64,000 bases of DNA, taken from Bemisia tabaci. Lineage: Eukaryota; Arthropoda; Insecta; Hemiptera; Aleyrodidae. Position numbers and translations under genes: made by a program. The notes beneath the pieces were generated by a model that was not told where the DNA came from, did no database searches, and worked only from the letters and a program-made list of their open reading frames with translations. Below, piece after piece: positions 43,750 through 55,412 of this stretch (the stretch's first letter is position 1; each line of letters starts with the position of its first letter). The stretch spans positions 29,747,131-29,811,130 of the forward strand of contig NC_092795.1 in the NCBI RefSeq assembly GCF_918797505.1, written 5' to 3'.

Positions 43750-45070
43750 TAGGTCTGTTCCGATAACATCGTGAATTTTCCTACCTAAACTGTTTAAATT
43801 CCGCACTCATTGTTTTAGATCGTGCTTGCATTTTTTCGGCCAATCTCTATGATTTGTACGGCTATATGCAGGCATTAACCTCTAGATGAGCCTACTTTCT
43901 TCACGTTTTGAATTATGATCCAAATTTTTCAATCTTAAGTGAGAAATTGTGAATGTTCCCATATAAACAATGCGAAATTCAATGTTCTGCCATGGATCAT
44001 TTTAGAGCTCTGTTAGGCCAATTTCCATGATCTCTATGGCTATTAGCAGGTATTCTGTAGATAAGCCCGTGCTTTCTTCAAATATGAATATTTAATACTT
44101 CTATTATTTTTATTTCATTTAAATATGATCCCAGTAATGCCCCTACGAGGGAGGATGCTTGGCGTCCTTGAGGCTGGGCTGCGTAGCAGCCAGAGGCTAA
44201 TCGATATTTTGAAAAGAGGGCGTTGGTCGATGTTTAGAGGATCCCCATGAAGCCGAGTTCATGGTTGACCCGGAAACTACGGTGGCCAGGTCGGGTCGGG
44301 CCGGGCGGAGCAACCGGGAACGAAGTTAATGATGGCAACCGGGAGACGGCCATAAATGAACTGAATATCAGTGCCATTATTTGAGAGGCCGTAACTTTTC
44401 CCTACCCGCAGAGCCCCGATTAATAATAATCAATCCACCCCAAGGTCCGTGCGTAATGACTCTGATTTAGAGGTCTGCCGCCGCTCACGAACCGGGGGTT
44501 GCCGTCCGCTTTCGGGCATTTAGCCAAAATGTTCGAGTGCTCGCGAGCCTTTAGTCTTTATAGAAAATGGACGCCGCGCAGAATTTGGTAATTTGTATAA
44601 GACGGGCAGAAGACTCTGTGGAAATTTAGTTTCGATAGATTGAAGACAAAATCAACACGGTTTCACAGAAAAGTTAGGTTTAGTAAAGAATTCTTATTTT
44701 AAGTTAGGAATTCCTAGTTGTTTTGGGAAAAACAACTTAGAGCTTTTCTGGAATTACATCCTATGGTCGATCATACACGGTATACTTATTTTCTTCCCTC
44801 GAGAGGTTACTTTAGATAGTCAATGTTTAATGATTGAATTAGCTCTCCCCTCCTTCGACACCCAAAAATCTGTCAGGCTGTCAGGAAGTGGCAGGATTGG
44901 CACTGTCAGAGAATACCGGGAAACCTGGGAAATGTCAGGTAATTTTATAACGTCAGGAAAGACCGGGAAATGTCAGGGAAAACGACGAAAATGTCAATTT
45001 GTTAAATTACCTTTATTTCCTCTCTAGATTGGTTTTCAGGTTTCGAACAACAAATTTTGCTGGAAAAATA
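43750..45070. other. Intergenic; moderately GC-rich patch 44140-44530
   Basis: No gene supported. 44230-44340 (GGTCGGGTCGGGCCGGGCGG) stands out in composition but has no long ORF or repeat partner. 43805-43870 and 43990-44050 resemble each other (GGCCAATYTCYATGATYT). 44877-44995 contains a short-period degenerate repeat of GTCAGG / GGGAAA units. Confidence 0.35.
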
Positions 45071-45075
45071 TTTTC

Positions 45076-45312
45076 AATTGGACGTCTTTCTGTCAAACGG
45101 AACTAAGTGCCGATTTGAGTTCCTTTTGAGGAATTTAGGGTGCCGGATAGCGCGCTCTGCGCTCTGTCAAACGGAACTATAAGCGCCATGGAAAAGCATT
45201 GCGAGTATTGGACGGAATGAGCCCGACGTTCGGCTCCGCCGCCAATCTAAGCCCCCCTCTACCTTCCTCCCCCTATGGCGCTTAGTTCCGTTTCACAGAA
45301 ATACGTCCAATT
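45076..45312. mobile_element. MITE with ATTGGACGTC termini
   Basis: Ends TTGGACGTCTTTCTGTCAAACGGAACTAAG and CTTAGTTCCGTTTCACAGAAATACGTCCAA are inverted copies (about 30 bp, few mismatches). The motif GTCAAACGGAACTATAAGCGCCAT recurs inside. 237 bp; no ORF. Confidence 0.7.
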
Positions 45313-45388
45313 ATGTCTTCTTAACCATCTACCATAACTTAAATTGTCAGGGAAATCAGGGAATTTCATTTTCCAAATTCTGTGGCAA

Positions 45389-45617
45389 CACTGGAAAAAA
45401 AAGTAGCTTGGATCTAAAGTTCAGACTCTTGAAAACAATGACAAGAAAAAATACTCTTGATTCAATCGGATTTTTGCTCAACTCAAGAATCAAGCATCTT
45501 AATTTAAGCGGATTTCCTTTTGTTTCAAGCAAAAATCCGATTAAATCAAGAGTATTTTTTCTTGTCATGGTTCTCAAGAGTCCGGACTCTAGATCCAAGC
45601 GACTTTTTTTCCCAGTG
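45389..45617. mobile_element. CACTG-ended palindromic MITE, copy 4
   Basis: CACTGGAAAAAA..TTTTTTCCCAGTG ends and the family arms (TTGGATCTAAAGTTCAGACTC / GAGTCCGGACTCTAGATCCAA). AA flanks both ends. Long ORFs on both strands here come from the palindrome. Confidence 0.85.
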
Positions 45618-45619
45618 AA

Positions 45620-46090
45620 CCCTAAAGAGGGCCTTTTTCGGGGGCTGGGCCTCGAAGAAGTCAGGGGGTATACACCCTAGTTTTGAATGTTTTGCCTCCG
45701 ATTATGGCGGAATCAAATTTGGCCACGGTGAAACTGGGGTAAGGCATGAATTAAGGGCTTCATTAGAGTGGCCGGTGAAGTGGGAGAGGGTGTCGGGGCC
45801 CCTCTGTCGTGTTGGGTGAATCTTCCATCGTTACGGGTAGCGAGGCACTTTCGCTGGCGCGGTCGGCGGATCCCGATCCGGAAGCTCTTACCTGGTCGGG
45901 CTCGGGGCCGCGGCCGTGTCTTTGCCAAGATAAATTGCCCGCCTTTTCCCCTTGTGTCCATCAGCCGCCCCGCGTTGTCGGCCCGTAGCTGTGCTCGCAG
46001 AATATCCCGGAATTGGAAGACACCACTGGGAGAACGGAAATAAGTTCATTTTGTCCGGTCGACTCGACTAGAGAAGTTTGAAAAAAAATG
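45620..46090. other. CpG-rich island-like block without an assigned gene
   Basis: 45745-46010 is GC- and CpG-rich (GCTGGCGCGGTCGGCGGATC, GGGCTCGGGGCCGCGGCCGT) and ends with TTGTCCGGTCGACTCG, a string shared with the duplicated cyclase upstream region (32683). Short ORFs on both strands resemble no family. It could be the promoter of a gene outside the window or a repeat-associated GC block. Confidence 0.35.
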
Positions 46091-46095
46091 GTAGA

Positions 46096-46525
46096 CAGTG
46101 TTCGAAACTCACAGGCGCCAACGCGCCAAACGCGCTTAAAAAATCGGCCATGGCGCCTAAAAAATGAAGGCTCTGCGCCAACGTGGCCCCTAAAAATTGC
46201 ACCCAAAAATCTGGATTTTCATAAGAAGTCACATAAAGAAAGAAAAACTTTATTTGAATTGAAAAAACTCAGAAATTTCAGCACTTCAAGTGAAAGCTTG
46301 CTTTATCTATTCTTCACGATTTCATTCTTAGTGCTTTTGACTTCGCCACAGCTACTGACCAGTTCTGTTACGAAAACATCTTGCGTCTAACTTTTCACTG
46401 AATACGCCATAATATATAGGCAAAAAGTCAATTTGGCTCCTAAAAAATCTTCAATGGCGCCTAAAAATCGGGCTTGACGATGCGCCACATGGCTCCTAAA
46501 ACTCAAAAGTGAGTTTCGAACACTG
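46096..46525. mobile_element. MITE with CAGTGTTCGAAACTCAC termini
   Basis: 430 bp with inverted ends CAGTGTTCGAAACTCAC..GTGAGTTTCGAACACTG. AATGGTAGA before and AATTGGTAGA after could be a target duplication with one base gained. The arms carry GGCGCC / TTGGCGC-type repeats (CATGGCGCCTAAAAAAT). Confidence 0.75.
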
Positions 46526-46535
46526 AATTGGTAGA

Positions 46536-46878
46536 GGTGTCGTCAGCTAAGTTGACGGTTGTTTACTTTCGGTTTGCAGGCGTTTTCGCGTCACTACTAT
46601 CCACATGAAAGCATCAGACTCTCTCAGAAGCAAGAACACAAGCTTAGATAAGTTTTTTAATACTTTCAAACCCTAACACTTTAATTTTTAGCCACATAGA
46701 AATCACAACCACAAAGAAGTCGCAAATCATAACTGATAAGTAGTTTTTTTACGATACGATCATGAGACTGATGTTTTCAATGTGGATAGTAGCGAACGCC
46801 GCTTTGTTCAGAGGCCCAAATTCGTCGTTGGCGCTTGCAAACCGAAAGTAAACAACCGTCAACTTAGCTGACGACACC
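46536..46878. mobile_element. MITE with GGTGTCGTCAGCTAAG termini
   Basis: Inverted ends of about 40 bp: GGTGTCGTCAGCTAAGTTGA..TCAACTTAGCTGACGACACC, continuing with GTTTACTTTCGGTTTGCA and an inner ACTACTATCCACATGAAA / TTTTCAATGTGGATAGTAG pair. It begins only 10 bp after the preceding MITE. Confidence 0.8.
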
Positions 46879-46990
46879 CCTGTGAAAGCCGAACAAATCT
46901 CCGGAGGCAGCGAAAACGGGGAAAACGCCTTCATTTGAGAATGATACTTCGCAGTCGACTGAAGCTCGAAAAGTTGTATCATCTTCACAC

Positions 46991-47430
46991 TAGAGTCCCT
47001 TTATACCCAGAGTTAAGACATGTCGATTATCAGCTGGCCTGGGCTGGCCACGGTGTCCCAAAGTGTGCACCCAAATGAACGATATTGAGGGATAAGGACC
47101 AGGAATCCTGCGATATCTGTCATCAAAACGACACCATCAACAAAACTGATCAAAACCTAACCAAAAAACCGCAATAAAATAAATTAAGATTGATTTGTGA
47201 ATGATTTCTTAATCTATTTTCATTCTAGTGCGATGAAAAGAACAATTTACTCGTGATGAATCACAATTAGGTTATATTTTCTTTATTTTTGCTCACATTC
47301 GAGCCACCGCCATCTTGGTGCGTTCTTTTGTAACTTCGTGGGCGAGAACCAAACAGAATTGGATTTTTTTATGCCTTTTTCAGCCCGACCAGAATTGAAA
47401 TGTCGTAACTCTGGGTATAAAGGGACTCTA
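46991..47430. mobile_element. hAT-type MITE (TAGAGTCCCTTTATA family), copy B
   Basis: Ends TAGAGTCCCTTTATACCCAG..CTGGGTATAAAGGGACTCTA. Flanks CTTCACAC (46983-46990) and CTTCATAC (47431-47438) are an 8-bp duplication with one change. The interior differs from copy A, so only the ends are shared. Confidence 0.85.
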
Positions 47431-47672
47431 CTTCATACTAGTAAAACACATCTATTTGACCAAGAATGACAACGCTAAATGGATGAGTATCGCTTGGATT
47501 ATTCGAAATAAAAGCCTTACAGATCTTCGGTTGATTTTTTAGTGCGGGAGGGGGGATTTTGTATAATTTTGACCATTCACAGAATAGCACAGCTTCAAGT
47601 GGGAATACTTAAAACTTCTTCAAGAAGACCGTTTGGAAACACCACAGCATTGAAAGAGACTTCATCCTAAAC

Positions 47673-49322
47673 AAAGAGCGACGCCAAGAATGGCACAATT
47701 TGGGCCAGAAGGGATTTTTCTGAAACCGGGCCCAAACGATACCTTATGATACCCTAAAACTCTGGTAAAAATTTTAGCTTGAGTATACCCACCGTTTTTG
47801 AGAAATGGGGGGGGCAAAGTTGCCAAATCGCCATCATTCTGGACAGCATTTTTACAGCAAAAAGACGGGAAAAATGGACGAAAAAGTTACACTATTGATG
47901 GGTTTGGGCTGTAAATGTTCTTATTGAGCCCCCGTGCATGTAACTGTGTTCAGTTTCAAAAATTTTGGACGTACAGTGGTCCGAAATGGGGAGAAATCGT
48001 GGACAGATAAGGATTCTTTGTCAAACTTTTAAAAAATGGAAGTAAAATTGTTGGTCTATTGCAGAGATCATGTGAAACAATGTTCTTATCGGTCTTCAAT
48101 GCATTCAATTGAGTTCACTTTATCAAATTTTCATCGCACAATGGTCCAAAATGGGAAATCAGTGGACAAATTAAGATCTTCTGCCTAACTTTTTAAAAAT
48201 GATGTACGACTACTGGTCTCCTGCAGAGATCATGGCGAACAATGTTCTTATCAATGCATTCAATTGAGCTCAGTTTATCAAATGTTCATCGCACAATGGT
48301 CCAAAATGGAAAATTAGTGGACAAATTAAGATCTTCTGTTGAAATTTTTGAAAAATAACATGAAACTATGAGGTTTTTCACTAGATTCGAAAGGTGTAAA
48401 TTCAAAATAAGTTAGTAGCCAATAAAAGCTATCCATGTTCACTGTTTTGAACTGAACAAATGAGGTCTGGAAACGGTAATTCAGGAGGAACTTAGCTTTT
48501 GGATCCTTAAAATCCGGCAAACTGGGTGGTTTTTGTCCTAGTTAGTTGTCAGAGAATAATTGTAGTTAGAATAATACTTTACAATAAATCCTTTCTAAGG
48601 ATTTAGGTTAGGTTAGGTTAGGTTAGGTTAGGTTAGATTTCAACAGAAGATCTTAATTTGTCCACTAATTTTCCATTTTGGACCATTGTGCGATGAACAT
48701 TTGATAAACTGAGCTCAATTGAATGCATTGATAAGAACATTGTTCGCCATGATCTCTGCAGGGGACCAATAGTCGTACATCATTTTTAAAAAGTTAGGCA
48801 GAAGATCTTAATTTGTCCACTGATTTCCCATTTTGGACCATTGTGCGATGAAAATTTGATAAAGTGAACTCAATTGAATGCATTGAAGACCGATAAGAAC
48901 ATTGTTTCACATGATCTCTGCAATAGACCAACAATTTTACTTCCATTTTTAAAAAGTTTGACAAAGAATCCTTATCTGTCCACGATTTCTCCCCATTTCG
49001 GACCACTGTACGTCCAAAATTTTTGAAACTGAACACAGTTACATGCACGGGGGCTCAATAAGAACATTTACAGCCCAAACCCATCAATAGTGTAACTGTT
49101 TCGTCCATTTTTCCCGTCTTTTTGCTGTAAAAATGCTGTCCAGAATGATGGCGATTTGGCAACTTTGCCCCCCCCCCATTTCTCAAAAACGGTGCGTATA
49201 CTCAAGCTAAAATTTTTACCAGAGTTTTAGGGTATCATAAGGTATCGTTTGGGCCCGGTTTCAGAAAAATCCCTTCTGGCCCAAATTGTGCCAAAAAACG
49301 GTCGTTTTTGGCGTCGCTCTTT
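47673..49322. repeat. 1.65-kb inverted repeat with tandem sub-repeats
   Basis: Left arm 47673-48347 and right arm 48638-49322 are near-identical inverted copies, from AAAGAGCGACGCCA / TGGCGTCGCTCTTT at the outer ends to CTTCTGTTGAAAT / ATTTCAACAGAAG at the inner ends. Within each arm a unit of about 130-150 bp (GGTCCAAAATGGGAAATCAG, GACAAATTAAGATCTTCTG, GCAGAGATCATG) occurs three times with divergence. The 290-bp loop is unique except for TTAGG repeats at its right boundary. The ORFs inside are mirrored artefacts. Confidence 0.9.
48603..48636 (+). repeat. Perfect TTAGG telomere-type array (about 7 units)
   Basis: Seven uninterrupted TTAGG units at the loop/right-arm boundary of the large inverted repeat. 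The motif equals the insect telomere repeat and is cleaner than the array at 12656. Confidence 0.85.
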
Positions 49323-49324
49323 AC

Positions 49325-52300
49325 CTAGAAAGGAAACAAACCTATGTTTCAATAGGTATACTTGTTTATTTCCTATCATTGAACATAGGCCATCTGAAGT
49401 CGGCTCTCGAGGGAAGAAAATAAGTGAGTTCGCTCAACCACAAGAGTTTCAAAATCGATGGGATGAAATCCCGAAAAAGCTCCGGAAACCACCTGTTGGA
49501 GAAATCTGCGCATCGTGTAATCAATTTCATAATGCTCGAATGCTCATAGTATTTTTCCCGAGCACCGCTAAATGAATCGCGCATTTATTCGGTCATTTTA
49601 TTTATAAAGTAGACAACACTGCTTACGGGAGCGTAGGTGAGGGGTTTAGTTGATTTTAAGTATCTTTCGGATGCATTACCTGAGCCGCGCTATTCTACCG
49701 GGTTTCATGTTCAGCGCCTTCTGCTCCAAACGAATTGAATTAGCGGGTGAGTTACTGAGGGCTATGTTAAATTATGTATCTTGTTTCCCTCTGAGGGAAA
49801 CATTTATAAGACCTCAAACGCTGAGAGTGCGCTTTCTGGCATCCGAGCCTTCGTTTGCCTCCAACGGTGCTTGATGCGCTGACTAATAGAATTAAGGTTC
49901 AAAAAAATTACGACTTCAATTTTGTTCGAGACCAGGTACCGTGAAAACGGCACACCCGAGCGTTGAATTCATTTTTTATCCAAAATCATGGAACGTGACT
50001 TCAATTTAATCAGAAAATGCGCGCATATCAATTTCTCTTCACTGCTTAGGAAAGTTTTAAATGCGTTTAAAATTGAGGAAATGATGCGCATGGTCAAAAG
50101 AGGACGATAAATTAATGACTAGTTGCTTTCACCCGTAAGAAAGCATCTCAGATCAAATTATTGTTTTGAAAATATATTTCGTACTCGAGCAGCTGCTCTG
50201 CGTTAAGTCCAGGTATGTCCAAAATGCATCATAAAGTTTGGGAATATTGATCAAAATTTAACTTAGAATTCATTACCAGATACCTTTATACAAGCGGGGT
50301 TGCGCACCGTGTTCTACATTAAACTAATGAAGGAACATGAATTTGACTACATTTTGTAATTAGAAACGATGAAGTCTAGGTCAGTTTCGGAACAAAGTAT
50401 ATGCACCATTAATTTCCCTATGCGAGTAAGTATTTTTACGGATGAGACAAAAATTGTAGTTCTCAGAAATTTAGTCCAATTGAGGTGCTTATTTCCTACC
50501 CTGTCTAGATGTCCATTACAAACCAGTATAGTTAAAACTTTTAACGATAATACATCGTTTCCAAAAAGAATGTCACGACCCTGATATTTGGAACCATCAA
50601 ATGATTTATACGCCAGGTCAAGGAGCGGTTGATCTGTGACGTCATTCGCTTTATGGCAGTGTGAGTAAGCTCATCGACTCATGGCATTGTGGCGAAAGTG
50701 ACCATTAAAAAATTGCCGCCATCGAGGTAGTGCCGTGATTTGACATCGCACGCAACCTTTTTTACGATGAGGCATTCTTGTCAGATCTTCTTGAAAAAGC
50801 TGAGGCGAGCTCATAATATGTTTTTTGTTCGTAAATAGTCATCTCATCAAGAGATGAATTTATTGATCTGCAAAGTACCCTTATTTCACTAAAAAATTCG
50901 TGGTGACCCATGAGAGCCATAACGTGGAGTCAAACAAAATGTGCTTCGAGATGGGGGAAATGAGATTATCACGTCACAGATCAGAACAACCGATTTTGCA
51001 TTCTTTAAAGCGAAGAATCCCCAAAACTTTAAGAAAAACTGAGCCTTCGGCAGCAATTCAATGTTTGAGATGGAAAATTGGTAATTAGAGAAGAACGCTA
51101 AAATAGTTATCAATAAGAATTCCATCCAACGAAACTTACAGGATGAATAGTAATTTTTTTACCTAATTCATTCACTCACCACCTAATACAAAAAAGTAAC
51201 CAAAAACCGATGACACGTTGTCGATAGATTTGTTCTGAGAATAGATGTGAAACTTTGCGAAGCACTTTCCGAGCAGACCTCTCCTTGTCCAAGAAAGCTG
51301 GTTATATTTTAGTAAAGTGTACCCATACATAAGTGAGACACTCAAGAGTGCCAACTACGATGAAACCCTAAAGGTTTACAATGTAAGCATTGTGCGGAAG
51401 AGGAGATCTTGCAAATATTTTCATGCGGTATCTGGCAAACCTGCATAACACGCTTATTTGTTAGCTGCATGTTTCGGTGCGATCTATTACGCTCTGCTAT
51501 CACAGATTAATAATTACTCACCTTGTTCCCACTAATTACTTTTCGTGATAATCCGAAATAGACTGCTTGTCTCAACGTTTGCTTCTTGTAGGCATGAAAA
51601 ATGCGGAAAAACCGATGACCCCATAAGGATCAGAAAGAACGACTCGCCACTCAGTCAAATAAATGGGTCATTTTCTCTTTTTCTTCGTGAATGTGTCGCA
51701 CGAGATGGTTTGAAAATGTCCACTTGGACATTTACTTGTGTACATTTACTTGGACGCCACTTGTTTACTCAGACACCTAGATCTGAATTGGACTTTAAGA
51801 TATAACCGGAAGATTTCCTCTAATTTCGTGTAAGAAAAGTTCCGAGCGGACAAATTTCATGCCAGCAGACATTATAAGATATGGTGTTGTATTATAACTA
51901 ATGAAAGAGTGTATTCAGAACATGGCAGATGAAAATTTTAAAGAGTCCTTACTCAAAACTACGTTCTTTGAACAGGAAACTTCGAACACCCATAGCTTCA
52001 TGCAACAAGTTCTTTGGGCGTTTTTCTCCCAAAATGTTTGTAGAACTTTCAATTCAAAGTTCGACTTACATTGAAACCCAATTTTTTTTGGACTCAGATA
52101 ATCGAAGTTTTCGCTCCGAAAAACCGAACTAAGGTTCAAAAACCGACTCCTGGCTCCTGTGAGCGAAAATGTTGGTGTTTAACATGAACTGAAGTTCAAT
52201 CCAAGTTTTTTTTTCTTAGTTTAGAATCGTGTTTTGATGATTGGATCCAATAGATTAGCGCAAAAATTAAGATCATAGTTCAAACACTTGATTTCAATGT

Positions 52301-52460
52301 TGAGTTTCAAAGATCTTACAAGACGTGAGGGAAGACGTGATGTTCTACGTCATCTACTGCGGCTAGTATGTAAAACACAGCTTCTATTGTGTGTCTGTAC
52401 AGATAGTTACTGGTAATTCGTCTGGAGACGGTGATTCTAGCCGGGGGTTTACAGGACACG
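49325..52460. other. Intergenic, no supported gene
   Basis: 49330-49575 holds an unremarkable plus-strand open frame (ending FFPSTAK) that I cannot identify. 50344-50482 is a degenerate palindromic repeat related to 60869-61005 (GACTACATTTTGTAATTAGAAAC, ATTTCCCTATGC). The rest shows nothing recognisable. Confidence 0.35.
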
Positions 52461-52470
52461 GGCAACGCTT

Positions 52471-52866
52471 AGAGTACCTGTATAGCGAGAGTATGGACAG
52501 ATCGCTTCATGGAGGTCTTTAGGGCCCAAAAGTTCAGCCATCCCTCTGACCAACTTCTACCACACAAAATTTCACTGTCAATCTGCAGAGTCTGCAAATT
52601 CCAATTCTAACCAAGATGACCAAGAATGTACAGAAATGAGCGTTCTTCCGCAAAAATGAGTAAATTTATGCAAAAACTGAGTCAAATACGTGCTTTATAA
52701 ACGACGGTTCGTAACAATAGTATATTAGTAAATCGTTCTAGGTGATTGAAATTCATAGGTTGGCTACATTTCTGGGCCCCAACTTTATTCGCAGAAGCAT
52801 CGGTGAAGGCCTGATGGATTTTCGAAGTTTCACATCTGTCCATACTCTCGCTATACAGGTACTCTA
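52471..52866. mobile_element. MULE-like non-autonomous element with 9-bp target duplication
   Basis: Inverted ends of about 30 bp (AGAGTACCTGTATAGCGAGA.. / mirrored), arms sharing CCATACTCTCGC and GGGCCC, and flanking GCAACGCTT at 52462-52470 and 52867-52875. A 9-bp duplication is typical of Mutator-like elements. 396 bp; no transposase. Confidence 0.85.
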
Positions 52867-52879
52867 GCAACGCTTAATC

Positions 52880-54190
52880 AACCATACGGCAGATTTGTGC
52901 GACCAGATGCAATGATTTTAAACCTACCTGTTGCCATCGAAAGGAACAATTTGTTTCGCCGATGTTGTGACAACGAAAAGTTTTTAAACCGTTGCTCCCG
53001 GTCGGTCAAATTCGCCGCGCGGTTGTCGTCACTCGCGTCCTATGAACACGTGGCTCAAGTCGTAACAGCGGCGAGACTGGTCACGACACTTTTGCAGTGT
53101 TCACTGTTCATGCACAAAATTAGATTACGTATGTTACTCAATAAGGTTTGGATTATGTAAGCAACCGCTCGCTTGATGCCACTACATGTGTGTTACTTTT
53201 TACACAGCGTTGCTTGATGCCAAACAGCAGCGTTTTTCCATGGATTATATGGAGCCTATGGAGATATTATGAAAAATAGCGACAATTGAAGCGAATTTTC
53301 CTGTCATTATCTGGTTCTGGCTCTCCAGCTCCAACCTCTCCAACGTCTTAACGTTGGAACCGTCGTCTTGTTTTTTTTTCAAAGTTTACACCGATCCAAT
53401 AGTTAAGGAAAGCTAAAAACTATCACGTCCAGATCCTCATTAATCGCTTCAATCTTGCGCAGCTTCCGCATATTTCAGAGGTCCACTCGACAACGACTAC
53501 TTTCAACTCCAGTTCGAATTTAGCAGCAAGTGAACTTGGCATAATTAGGGATCCAATGGGGAGCAAATTTACGTTCAGAATGTGTATTTGGTTGAACGTA
53601 TCACTTGCGTGCAACAGACCCATTTAGTGCCCCTCCTGGAAATTGTACCCGTTGGATGTTGGCAACAGGGTTGCGCAGGAACGCAGGGATTCGCGGCGCT
53701 CGCCTGCATTATTCGCCGACCGCAGGAAACGAACGCCAACGATTAACTGCGGCTAACTACTCTTTATTTGATTTTGCATCCGCATTACATCGCAATGGAG
53801 AGGCGGGCCCCCGCCCCCGCCCCCTCATCCCTGGCCCGTCGATTGAAAGGATCGGCGGAAGAAAGACCTAACCGCCCTCCGGAAACCGGGGACCTTAAGT
53901 CGTTCTTCGAGGGAGCACGTGAATTCTGCAGGTATCATCCCGGCCACAATTCAAAATTCTCCCCGTTAATAATCCATCCTCACGCGGTTGTATCACCGGT
54001 GGCCGGAGTCTGCCACTTTTTCACCCTGTGCTCATTGCTCTTATTCCCCGGAACAACCCTGCGCCAAGTTCGCCAGTAGTGCCTAACTGCTCTTGAAATC
54101 GAGCAAAACACGTTAGTCAGACGCTATGCAGTAGCGCACTTGCGAAAAGTGACACAAGTAATGTAAGTGAGAAAAGCGCAGTTTCATCAC
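52880..54190. other. Intergenic; GC-richer block 53620-54080
   Basis: 53790-53880 is GC-rich (GGCGGGCCCCCGCCCCCGCC) and carries overlapping plus-strand ORFs of 88 and 103 codons in two frames that resemble no family. No splice or poly(A) context supports a gene. Possibly a conserved regulatory block. Confidence 0.3.
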
Positions 54191-54202
54191 GAAAGTGTTG
54201 AA

Positions 54203-54720
54203 TAGAGTCCATATCCATTTCTGATTGTTTCCCGTCTTTTATGCCTTCACAGTGTCACAAACAGGAAGAAAGATTACAGTTTCACCAATTGCAAAGATTA
54301 TAAACTGGTATGGACCGAGGGATAGGAGGTACGGCGAAGGAACAGATGAAATAAGAGTGGGAACGGAGACAGGAATTCGGGAATGGGCTGATCAAAGATT
54401 ACAGCAAACGTCCGATTTGTGTAATCTTAATCTTGTTTGTGACATCAAAACGCCGCGCACTGGAAAACAAAAAAATTGCATGGATCTAGAGTCGAGACTT
54501 TTGAAAACAATGACAAGAAAAAATACTCTTGATTCAATCGGATTTTTGCTTGGATCAAAAGGAAATCCGCTTAAATTCAGAGGATTGATTCTCAATTTAA
54601 GCAAAAATCCGATTGGATCATGAGTATTTTTTCTTGTCATTGTTTTCAAGAGTCTGGACTCTAGATCCAAGCGATTTTTTTTCCAGTGCGTTGTCACACT
54701 ATCTCTATAAAGGGACTCTA
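54203..54720. mobile_element. hAT-type MITE (TAGAGTCC family), copy C, host of a nested MITE
   Basis: Ends TAGAGTCC..AAAGGGACTCTA with an exact 8-bp duplication GTGTTGAA at 54195-54202 and 54721-54728. The interior matches copy A (CACAGTGTCACAAACAGGAA, AAAGATTACAG, GGGAATGGGCTGATCAAAGATTAC). It is interrupted at 54458-54688 by a CACTG MITE. Confidence 0.9.
54458..54688. mobile_element. CACTG-ended palindromic MITE, copy 5, nested
   Basis: CACTGGAAAACA..TTTTTTCCAGTG ends, GGATCTAGAGTC arms, CG on both outer sides. It lies wholly inside hAT-type copy C, so it transposed after that element. Confidence 0.9.
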
Positions 54721-55088
54721 GTGTTGAAGAGATCTTTTGTAACCTATCATTTTTGTTCCGTCGTTGCGTAGTTGCGCTGTTGTCACCGGTGCGACAAATT
54801 GTGCGCGATGAATCGTGCAACGGTCATATGTCGCCGCGACCAAATGTGCGCAACCAATTGTCGCGACACCAGATCGGGGTCTAAATTATCTGAGGGCTAA
54901 TTGATTTTGAAAAACAATAAAGAAGCAGTAGGTACACATCATGATTGAAAGATCGAACGATTTCAAAGGCGCCAAGATAACATTCAAGGCCAGGTCCACC
55001 ATCTTGGATTTCCGAATTTTATAGCAGTATTTTTATAGTAGATACCGTCGCTTATCCTTCTTTGTTTTGTGTAGGAATGTTTTTTTCA

Positions 55089-55412
55089 CGTTCGGAATGA
55101 AAGGATACGTGGAATTATTGGCGTCGAAAACAAGACATTTCCACGAAACAGCTTGTCTGGTATGGGCATATATAAAGGATGCCAGATGATAGGTTGCCTC
55201 AGAAGGCTTTGAATTGACCCCCCCCCCCCTCCCTTGCAGGCAGAACACGTGGAGAACGCCCTGCCAAATCGTGGATTGGTGGAATATTGCAGGAAATGAG
55301 GAGATGCGATTTGCCGGAGAAGTATGAATCGCTATCAGTGGCGGTTGGGTGTCGCAGAGCACACAAAAGTGCTATAAGAACGACATGTTAGTTAGTTAGT
55401 CAGTTAGTTAGT
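55089..55412 (+). pseudogene. 3' fragment of an RTE-like retrotransposon with (TTAG)n tail
   Basis: Readable in three frames: VRNERIRGIIGVENK, then LVWYGHI-stop-RMPDDRLPQKALN, then RMRRCDLPEKYESL-type tail text ending in the stop before GCTATAAGAACGAC. It ends in TTAGTTAGTTAGTCAGTTAG. It matches the C-terminus of the complete element just downstream, and a poly-C run (55218-55232) interrupts it. Confidence 0.75.

Noticed and set aside
45356..45680. Overlapping ORFs of 80 and 90 codons on opposite strands
   Set aside because: Artefact of the palindromic MITE at 45389-45617.
47690..49320. Regularly spaced repeats resembling a CRISPR array
   Set aside because: The units are about 130-150 bp, diverged, and mirrored in an inverted repeat. 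The host is a eukaryote.
53605..54079. Overlapping GC-rich ORFs of 88 and 103 codons
   Set aside because: They occupy two frames of the same strand, are proline/arginine-rich from GC content, and match no family.
54225..54820. ORFs of 132 and 142 codons on opposite strands
   Set aside because: They read through the nested MITEs and are mirror images of one another.
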